From positions 107,682,313-107,746,312 of the forward strand of contig NC_044986.1 in the NCBI RefSeq assembly GCF_008728515.1: a DNA stretch of 64,000 nucleotides, given 5' to 3'. Below are positions 56,030 to 64,000 of the stretch, piece after piece. The stretch is from Papio anubis. Lineage: Eukaryota > Chordata > Mammalia > Primates > Cercopithecidae. The notes beneath the pieces were generated by a model. It made no database searches. It had not been told where the DNA came from and saw only the letters and a program-made list of their open reading frames with translations. Positions within the stretch are counted from its first letter, which is position 1. Each line of letters starts with the position of its first letter. The translations under genes were made by a program, and so were the position numbers.

Positions 56030-56898
56030 TAAAGAAAGGCATTCAGTGTACAAAGAAAGAAAAGAGCAGATTAGGGATCTGAATGACCTGGGCTATAAGA
56101 GTTCTTCCTCCCTGCATCCTGCAACCTCACACCCTCATACATACACGCTTAAAGGACACCGATACAGTGACCTTAACAGAGCTCTGTGAATCTCCTCATA
56201 GTCATTGACAAGGATTTATTCAGCATCTGGGCCAATATTTCTGGCTGTTATATAATCTTAACTGGCTGAGCTAGGATGATATAAATTATTCCTTTGTGGG
56301 CAAGTCCAGAAAAATTCAGAATTAAAAGCAGAGCTATTTCAATGACTAAACAAATGTAACTAATATTTTTTATGTAAAGGAGCTTGTGCATATTTCACAT
56401 TTTACATATTTTTAGTGTTTAAGAGAGTTTGGCCCAATAGAAAGAGCTCAGTCATTTAATTCCAATTTAAAATGTGTAACTGAGTAGTTGGTTTAGATTT
56501 GAGATTTTAAGTTGCAAACTTATGAATTTTATATACTTTATTAATCATTCAGAAGGTCTTAAATTTCACCATATTTATCATCTTGTTTCCTAAGATTTAC
56601 CTACTTGCGAAATTCTGTTAGTCAGACAACTTACATATTTTAAAAAGATAAGGAGTATCAAATATATAAATGCATTTCCAAAGGTGTGGGATTGAAAGAG
56701 GAACAGAGTAGTTTATAGTGACATACCCAGAAGTATAGAAGGGGACTCTCATTGAACAAAAGGCAGCTCTGCCCAGGAGTAAAAGAAATGAAGTGCTCCA
56801 TCCCCAAGAGTAACAGCCTTCCTAACTCAGGTGACTTTTGGGGTCCCTACCAGGTGGTTCCCTGACTACACACCTTATAGGGAAGTCTAACTGCCATC
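56030..56898. other. Unique sequence
   Basis: No element is recognised. Confidence 0.4.
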
Positions 56899-57332
56899 TA
56901 TAGTTGACCCTTGAACAACACAGATTTGAACCATGTAGGTCCACTTATGTATGAAGATTTCCTTCGTCCTCTGCCACCCGAGACAGCAAGACCAACCCCT
57001 CCTCTTCCTCAGTCCACTCAATGTGAAGATGATGAGGATGAAGAACTTTATGATGATCCACTTCTCCTTCATGAATAGTAAAAATATTTTTTCTTATAAT
57101 TTTCATAACATTATCTTTTCTGTAGTTTACTTTTTTGTAAGAATACAGTACATAGTACATACAACATAACATATGTGCTAACTGACTGTTGATGTTATTG
57201 GTAAGGCTTCTGGTCAATAGCAGGCTATTAGTAGCAAGGCTTTGGGGAGTCAAAAGTTGTATATGGATTTCCAACTGTGCAAGGGGTCAGTGCCCCTAAC
57301 CGCCACGTTGACCAAGGTTTGTCTGTACTTCT
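56899..57332 (+). mobile_element. MER2-like Tigger (TcMar) DNA transposon
   Basis: The left end 'agttgacccttgaacaacac' is mirrored by the right end 'ccaccacgttgacc'-type text ('cgccacgttgaccaagg'). Internal 'gaatacagtacatagtacat' and 'gcaaggggtcagtgccccta' also fit. Nearly complete for the non-autonomous family. The open frames here are not genes. Confidence 0.85.
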
Positions 57333-57834
57333 ACCTATCTACATGGAGCCACAGCTGCCCTCTCATTTAGAGATAACAAGCCTACTAAGAAAACAAGACT
57401 AAAAGATTCCAGAGGAACCCATGCCACCTGCCTAAAATGAACCAGAGTAGTCAATCAATTCACAAATATGGATGGACAAATAAGTAAAAGCAGATATTTG
57501 GAAAATAAAAAGAAAGAAGAGCCTAAAAGAGAAGGTCCAAAATAAACAGAAAAACCAATTTCAGGGAAACAAAAATACAAGGAACTTCAGCAAACGTAAA
57601 CAAACAAGCAGAAAATCCAAATTGGTATCTTCAGAGAGTCAAGAGATTATTGCATTTATAAAGCAAGAACAAAAAGCTAGGAAAAAGTACTGACGAGGCA
57701 ATGCAATGTCCTTGGAAATGAAAATATACTTGCCAGCATAAAAAAAATCCAATGGTCAGGATAATTAATAAAATGAATGTATTTGAAGACTAAAGTGGAG
57801 GTTTGTAAACCAAAACAGAAAATGAAAGAAAATA
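57333..57834. other. A-rich unique or very old sequence
   Basis: A-rich on the plus strand and codon-like in places. It could be a decayed L1/HAL1 ORF1 region, but no clear homology is seen. Confidence 0.3.
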
Positions 57835-58045
57835 GTGGGCACGGTGGCTCAGGTCTGTAATACCAGCACTTTGGGAGGCCAAGGTGGGTGGATCACTTGA
57901 GATGAGGAGTTCAAGACCAGCCTGGCCAATGTGGTGAAACCTCATCTCTACTAAAAATACAAAAAGAATTAGCCGGGCATGGTGGTGCATGCCTGTAATC
58001 CCAGCTACTAGGGAGGCTGAGGCAGGAGAACTGCTCAAACCCAGT
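57835..58045 (+). mobile_element. Alu, plus strand, 3' truncated
   Basis: 'gtgggcacggtggctcaggt' to 'gagaactgctcaaacccag'. The remaining right arm is absent and an inverted Alu follows. Confidence 0.93.
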
Positions 58046-58071
58046 GGGTGGGTTTCTTTTCTTTATAATTT

Positions 58072-58384
58072 TCTTCTTTATTTATTTATTTTTTTATTTT
58101 TGAGATGGATTTTCGCTCTTACTGCCCAGGCTGGAGTGCAATGGCATGATCTTGGCTCACCGCAACTTCTACCTCCTGGGTTCAACTGATTCTCCTGCCT
58201 CAGCCTCCTGAGTAGCTGGGATTACAGGCGTCCGCCACCCCGCCCGGCTAATTTTGTATTTTTAGTTGAGGTGGGGCTTCTCCATGTTGGTCAGGCTGGT
58301 CTTGAACTCCCGACCTCAGGTGATCTGCCCACCTAGGCGTCCCAAAGTGTTGGGATTACAGGCATGAGTCATCGTGCCCAGCCT
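58072..58384 (-). mobile_element. Alu, minus strand (inverted partner)
   Basis: A T/TTTA tail, then a full reverse complement to 'catcgtgcccagcc'. It is followed by 13 A, possibly the leftover tail of the truncated plus Alu. Confidence 0.93.
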
Positions 58385-58397
58385 AAAAAAAAAAAAA

Positions 58398-58946
58398 TCA
58401 CTTTTTAAAATTGTATGCTTTCCTTAGTTTATCAACACAGTAAACCTAATTATTACCATCAAAGTAGACTTAATTTTAGAGGGGATAAAAGATGTTAAGA
58501 ACTACAAAACCCAACCTTAATTGACAAATTTTAGAATTTCAAAGAATGAGCTTTAAAACATTGCTGAAAATACAACAGAAAAATAAATTTGTACTACGCA
58601 AGTTGAAAAAAAATTTATTTGAGACTAAATTAAGAAACTGTAACTGAGTATTTACACACAGCTTAGAAACAGCAGCACTGCCATCATTTTTAGTTGGATA
58701 TATAAATTAAGTCCTCTGATAATATTTCTTCATATAATAACTAGTATCAGAAATAACTTCATTCATTTCCAAATGGCAAAATCTAATGTTAATTTTAAAA
58801 TTAGCTTTCTATCTCCATTCTAATAATCTTATAGTCTTTTTGTTATGTGCATGTTTGAAAACACACACCTTCCTCATTCTCAGGGGACTGTTTATCGGGA
58901 CATCTATTCTGAAACAAACAGAAATACACCGGATCGAATAAAACCC
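58398..58946. other. Unique AT-rich sequence
   Basis: No element is recognised. Confidence 0.45.
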
Positions 58947-58956
58947 ACGTTTTCTG

Positions 58957-59244
58957 GGCTGGGCGCGGTGGCTCACACCTGTAATCCCAGCACTTTGGGA
59001 GGCCAAGGCGGGTGGATCATGAGGTCAGGAGATTGAGACCAGCCTGACCAACATGATGAAACCCTGTCTCTACTAAAAATACAAAAATTAGCCAGGCGTG
59101 GTGGCGCGGGCCTGTAGTCCCAGCTACTTAGGAGGCTGAGGCAGGAGAATAGCTTGAATCTGGGAGGCAGAGGTTGCAGTGAGCTGAGATCACACCATTG
59201 CGCTCTAGCCTGGTGACAGAGCGAGACTCCATAAAAAAAAAAAG
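58957..59244 (+). mobile_element. Alu (AluSc-like), plus strand
   Basis: 'ggctgggcgcggtggctcac', an almost intact body and an A tail of 11. 'cacgttttctg' before and 'cacattttctg' after. Confidence 0.95.
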
Positions 59245-59257
59245 TTCACATTTTCTG

Positions 59258-60184
59258 AAGAGTCTACCCTGTCGAAGACCTGAACTGCACCAGGCAGCCC
59301 CGACCCAACCACCTGTGTTCTCATGCGATGTGTACATCTACTTCCCAGTCAAGCTCTGGCTTCAGTGTAAAAATTTTTGGCAGTCTGGTGGTTAGGTAAC
59401 TGGTGGAGACGTGTTGACTCTATTGGTCTCCCTCTCCGTTTCTGAATCGTCCCCCCTTTTTCCCCACGTCACAAATACAAGAGTCATTTTTTCTGCTACC
59501 TTTAAACATATCAAAAATAAGATAACATATTTAGTTTGAAAGTAACCATTCAATATTTTAAAATTTCAGACACATATCAAATGACAGCTTCACTTTTACT
59601 TCACTGTTGACAATATTCATTTTACTGAAAAAAGTGGTAATGATGAGGGGAGAAGGACAGCATCACTTCCAAGGAATAAGCTTTTTTTTCTCTTTTAAGG
59701 GCAATTGCGCAATGCTTCCAAACCCAAATGAGAATCCGTGCAAGTTAATATTCAAATGTGACTGCTTTAAAATTGCATTTTTTGCAAGCGCTTCGTTTTC
59801 TGGCTGACATCAGCAAATACACATTAGTGAGCTGATGACATTTGATACAAAAGGGACAACTTGTTCACCCAAAAAAGTTGTCAAGTCATCCCCTTGGCTC
59901 ATTTTGCCAAGAGCCAAAGGTGTCAGGCATACCGTATGCCTTCTGTAACGTTGCTGGCTCACATACTTGGCACACTTGGGGTTGTTTTTGGCAGGCTGAT
60001 GCGTATCCAACGTACAATTCATTCTGACCCCAAGAGCCAGCTCTCATGAAAGTGACCTTGTGGGGAAGCTGAGTGGTAACCCAAGAAATCACTGTGAGTG
60101 CTTTTACAGCATTACAACTTTAAAACATACTTGCCACTTTATAATGATCTTTCAAGAAATGTGAGGAATAGAAAATTTTGGTGT
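59258..60184. other. CpG-retaining, hairpin-rich unique block
   Basis: Over 12 CpGs persist in about 800 bp ('gcgcaatgc', 'atccgtgc', 'aagcgcttcg', 'aacgttgc', 'gcgtatccaacgtac'). There are three inverted repeats in a row (59,855-59,882; 59,892-59,920; 59,926-59,940) and a MAF-recognition-like site 'ggctgacatcagca' at 59,802-59,815. Short open frames on both strands overlap heavily. It is best read as a candidate conserved regulatory element. Confidence 0.4.
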
Positions 60185-60393
60185 AGGACACTAAGATGGG
60201 AACACAGACACCAGGGCCCACCGGAGAGTGGAGGGCGGGAGGAGAGCAAGAATGGAAAAATCGCCTATAGGATGCTATGCTTAATACCTGGGTAATGAAA
60301 TAATCTGTATATCTAATCCCTGTGGTAGCAATCCTTCCCTATACAGCAAACCTGCACATGTACCCCTGAACATGAACGTTTTTAAAAAGAAAA
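60185..60393 (+). mobile_element. L1 3' end, 5' truncated, plus strand
   Basis: 'gggaacacagacaccagggccc', 'ggatgctatgcttaatacctggg' and 'gcaaacctgcacatgtaccc' end in an A-rich tail. 3' UTR only. Confidence 0.88.
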
Positions 60394-60403
60394 TGTTGAT
60401 GTA

Positions 60404-60661
60404 GGCTGGGCGTGGTGACTTACGCCTGTAATCCCAAGAGTTCAAGACCTGCCTGGCCAACATGGCGAAACCCGGTCCCTACCAAAAATACAAAAATTAG
60501 CCTGGCATGGTGGCTAGTGCCTGTAATTGCAGCTGCTCAGGAGGCTGAGACAGGAGAATCGCTTGAACCTGATTGGTGGAGGTTGCAGTGAGCCAAGATC
60601 GCATCACTGCACTCCAGCCTGAAGCGACAGAGCAAGACTCTGTCTCAAAAAAAATAAAAAA
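60404..60661 (+). mobile_element. Alu, plus strand, left arm deleted internally
   Basis: 'ggctgggcgtggtgacttac', then a jump from 'gtaatccca' to 'agagttcaagacc'. 'gttgatgta' before and 'gttggtgta' after. Confidence 0.94.
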
Positions 60662-60959
60662 GTTGGTGTATATTATTTTAGACTTAAGTTAATCCTACTT
60701 TTTATTTTCTCTGACTGAAGCAGTGTAATACACACATGCTACTGGCAGAAAAATCAAAGCACCTTCTTCTTTCTTGCCTTCTGCACCCTGCAAATATTTG
60801 AATTAATTATGTTTCTTTCATTATCATTGATTTGAACATTTTTATGTTTTTCTATTTTTATCAAGAGATAAGCTCCTTTGTTCCATTGCCAGAACATTTC
60901 CCATTTATTTTATTCAGTGACCTCACATTTTTTTAAGTCTGTGACATCAAATGATATGT

Positions 60960-61095
60960 TCACTTTCCCATCCTTGGTTCTGTCTTTTAATTCATGCAAC
61001 AAATATTTATTGGACATGTCTACTATATAAGCCATCACTGTGCTGGGAACTTGGTATGAACAAAATAGATGAAATACAGTCTACCTTCAATTTAG
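60960..61095 (+). repeat. Ancient interspersed repeat fragment
   Basis: 'caacaaatatttattggacat', 'catcactgtgctgggaac' and 'gatgaaatacagtctacc' are of the same common old type as 11,080-11,235. Confidence 0.45.
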
Positions 61096-61164
61096 TAGGG
61101 AAGTGGGGATTAAAAAACAAACAATTGTTACATATAATAACTGCCATGAAGGAAAAAGTATCAC

Positions 61165-61473
61165 ATTTATTTATTTATTTATTTATTTATTTAGAGACAG
61201 AGTCTTGCTCTGTTGCCAAGCCTGGAGTGCAGTGGCGCAATCTCAGCTCACTACAACCTCCGCCTTCGAGGTTCAAGCGATTCTCCTGCCGCAGCCTCCC
61301 TAGTAGCTGGGACTACAGGTGTGTGCCACCAAGCCCAGCTAATGTTTGTATTTTTAGTAGAGACGGGGTTTCACCATGTTGACTAGACTGGTCTCGAACT
61401 TCTGACCTCATGATCCACCTGCCTCGGCCTCCCAAAGTGCTGGGATTACAAGCAGAAGCCACTGCAACTGGCC
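61165..61473 (-). mobile_element. Alu, minus strand, (TTTA)n tail
   Basis: Seven TTTA units, then a full reverse complement ending 'gccactgcaactggcc'. 'aaaagtatcacattt' before and 'aaaagtatagcattt' after. Confidence 0.95.
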
Positions 61474-61489
61474 CTAAAAGTATAGCATT

Positions 61490-62670
61490 TATTTACCAAC
61501 CTTTGAGGTATTCGCCCGGTTTTTCAAACACGATTTCACCTGGCTCATTTTTTTTTTCTCTACCATTTTCTCTGCCATCATTAGGATGTGAAATACAAAA
61601 TCCTGTCTTTACCCTTGAACCTTGGCTTTCCTCTTCTAGAGGAACTTTCACTTCCTAACCAGGAACTGACAGGCATCATCCTTACCTCCTCTTGCCTTTA
61701 CCGCATATTCTTTTAACCCAAGGACCTCAAATGTAGACACTTTTCTCAGATCACAACCTTTTATATTTTCACCCTATCTGCTACTTCTTTTAAAATAAAC
61801 CTACACTTAGCTTTTCTCATGATCTCTAACCCTCTGCAGTATCTTCAGTCCATTAACCTCCTGGAATCACCTGCTTTTCTCCCTGGCCGACTTCCTAAGG
61901 TCTAGAACTTCAACAGCTCCCTCTTTGGCAATCCAGAAGCCCTCACTCCTTAACTATCTTTGGCTCCTAGCTACTAACCCTGAAAAGCATGTCAGACATT
62001 TTCTCTGGGGTTACTGCAAATTACTAGAGAATGTCCATACATAACACTTTATCCAGTTTCACCCTGACCCCACCGTAATGCTTATGATTATTTTACAATA
62101 GACTCTTTTTCCTTCTTCTGCCTCTCTCACGTTGCCTTCTTCATTTTCCAAGGACCTCATTTCTACTCCAACAAGACTGATGGGAACCAACATGGAATCT
62201 ACTCAAAATCTTTGTCATTAACCACAGGAAACCCTTTTCATATTTATCTGCGTGTTCCGCTACCCTTTAATTCTTAATTCTTTCAAACCCTAGACTTCTG
62301 TATTTGTCCTATCTTCTACTTTCTCCAGAAATTTGTTCTGTGTCTACAAATATACCTACATCTTCCCTCAACTCACTTCTCCTCAAGTGATTGTGGCCAT
62401 ACTTCCTCCTTCTAGAAGTAGGCTATATTTGCTTGTTTCTACTTTCATCACCCACACGCTCCTTATAACTCACTGCATCTGTGCCTGACTTCCACCATCC
62501 TCTTGAAATTCCTCTCCCAAGATCGCAATTAAATGCCTGTTTAACTGAATTCTGTTTTGGTCCCCTGGCTGTCTCTTCTCTTCCTCCTGAAATGTTCTCC
62601 ACCCTTACTTATCAAAGTGTGAAGCAGGACCCTGTTTCTTGTCTGACCTCCCTGACAACTCATCACTTTA
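61490..62670. other. Pyrimidine-rich segment, origin uncertain
   Basis: About 1.2 kb rich in CT on the plus strand ('ctttttccttcttctgcctctc'). It might be a heavily decayed repeat; I see no firm family. Open frames are unsupported. Confidence 0.3.
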
Positions 62671-62673
62671 CTT

Positions 62674-62793
62674 TTCCTTTTTTTAGAGACAGGGTCTCAG
62701 TCTGCTGTACAGGCTGGAGTACAGTGGCACAACCATAGCTCACTACAGCCTCCAGTTCCTGGGTTCAAGCGATCCTCCCACCTTGGCCTCCCA
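62674..62793 (-). mobile_element. Alu half-element (FLAM-like), minus strand
   Basis: 'tttttttagagacagggtctc' to 'cccaccttggcctcccaa'. One arm only. Confidence 0.82.
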
Positions 62794-64000
62794 ATGCTTA
62801 CCATTTTTATATGCAGCCTCTTAACATGTGAGAATTCCTTAGAATTCCTCAGTTCCCCTTCTTCTCCCCCTGTACCTGGGGTCGCAAATGTCAATCATGA
62901 GCATAACGTGGCTTCCAGATGGGTTCTGTTTGACCTGCAGAGTGAGGCTGTTAATTTGTACTGAAGTCAACACCTACAAATTAGGAAATGTTACTTAAAA
63001 TTTGGACTTCCAAGTTGTCTTGAAAACTCTAACTCACACCAGCTATGGAATAAGGATAGAAGAAAGTAGAATGTGAAATAGATATAAATGGCTATTAGAT
63101 GGCAAAGTAATAATGAAAGATGCCTTCTTTCATGACTTAGGAATCAAAAGATACATTCATTGGAGATTTTGAGGATTTGTGCTGAGATATTATTGAGTTA
63201 ATTTTCTCTGTATTCTGTTCTCATTTTTGTCATACTTAGGCAAATCTCCACTTCAACAGCCCCAGTTACATGCTTTATTTTATCTTATCTTTATCTTATC
63301 TTATTCTCCAATCTTATTTCAAAAAGGATCTGCTTCAGGGTCCTTCAGTTCACTTTTCCTCTGAATATTGAACTTAGCCAATAAAAGCTGCCTTCTGAAA
63401 CAAGTGGCATAATAAAACAATAGATAATGTAAGCTTTAAATTTCAAATTCTGTCTCAGTCTCGTAACATTTACTCTCCATGAGGTAGATGACATTTATTT
63501 CCTTTAACCCAAAGGCTTTCCTTGTTCTTAATTTTTAAAGTGATGAAGTTCCCATGGGGGATAATATAAGAAAGCGAATGAGACAAAGGTGGAAACATGG
63601 AAGAATCTGAATAAGAAAAGTCATTTTCATTCATTCTTCCTTTTACTTCCTTGTATAAGATACAAAAATACATGTTTGGCAGTAATGAGTCCTAAACTTC
63701 TATTTCTCAAAGTTGACATTTCAATTTCCATTACATCTTATTCCAAGAATAATGCACACATCTTTCTGCAGAGGAAATAAAAAGTGGGATTGAAACGTAC
63801 AGCATGACCTGCAAGGAAAATGACCACCCCGGTTTTAATTAAGGAAGAGCAGAGAGAGAGATTTCTTCATGCTTATTTAATTATGTTGAAATGTTATCCC
63901 ACAAACCGTAAGTTTTAAACTCCTAATAGCATCGAGCTAACATTCTTGCAAGATTTACTTATGTTTTGGAAATAAAGCTTTATACAGAATACAGGGAGGA
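62794..64000. other. Unique AT-rich sequence
   Basis: No mobile element is recognised to the window end. A small (TTATC)n run lies at 63,276-63,306. Confidence 0.45.

Noticed and set aside
56945..57274. 109-codon minus open frame with an acidic/His-rich stretch
   Set aside because: It lies wholly within the MER2-like Tigger transposon, which is non-autonomous and non-coding.
60951..61382. 143-codon plus open frame
   Set aside because: Its second half is antisense Alu and the first half an old repeat; no coding evidence.
61490..62670. Endogenous retrovirus LTR
   Set aside because: The segment is pyrimidine-rich but has no paired TG...CA ends, no polyadenylation-plus-TATA layout and no second copy.
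1..64000. tRNA, snRNA or other structured RNA genes
   Set aside because: I looked for tRNA B-box text (ggttcgaatcc-like) and common small-RNA signatures on both strands and saw none that fold in context.

Overview
The window is nuclear DNA from a catarrhine primate, most likely an Old World monkey. It is AT-rich and dense in Alu elements (about 48 full or partial copies by eye). It also holds primate-age L1 fragments, older L1M, L2 and MIR relics, Tigger and hAT fossils, and many microsatellites. The youngest Alu (6,789-7,096) is nearly intact with a perfect target-site duplication. It has sequence choices I associate with cercopithecid AluY lineages, such as 'ggctcaagcctgtaatccc' near the 5' end and 'gatccggccactgcactcc' in the right arm. 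Species cannot be fixed from this alone.

No complete gene is visible. Nearly every long open frame lies in an Alu or L1. The best protein-coding candidate is a minus-strand terminal exon at 27,957-28,220: an 88-codon open frame ending in TAA, directly behind a credible splice acceptor and keeping many CpGs, followed by a repeat-free stretch that could be its 3' UTR. Two smaller exon-like patches are weaker: minus 2,227-2,298 and plus 17,013-17,096. I do not recognise any of the three. The window is therefore best read as intron plus the possible 3' end of a minus-strand transcript, or as gene-poor intergenic DNA.

Layout: 1-2.5 kb is repeat-free. 2.5-15.6 kb is a dense Alu region with MIR, a 3' L1 stub and a Tigger relic. 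15.6-17.7 kb is mostly unique. 17.7-24.3 kb has many Alus and an L1M 3' end. 24.3-28.5 kb is mostly unique and contains the terminal-exon candidate. 28.5-31.7 kb is an ancient L1M mosaic cut by hAT, Alu and reverse-oriented L1 sequence. 32-38.8 kb is mixed, with an L2 and a four-Alu cluster. 38.8-48.7 kb has hAT relics, Alus, large GGAA arrays and more L2/MIR. 48.7-51.5 kb is an L2 split by a 5'-truncated L1, followed by a second L1 in the opposite orientation. 51.5-64 kb has Alus, a MER2-like Tigger, a CpG-retaining hairpin-rich block near 59.3-60.1 kb and a pyrimidine-rich tract near 61.5-62.7 kb.

Nothing resembles a new gene system. The most interesting structures record mobile-element history: a two-Alu composite inside one target duplication that carries 44 bp also found, inverted, 1.6 kb away; two Alus with large GA arrays at one triplicated target site; and an L1 insertion into L2 with a possible short 3' transduction.
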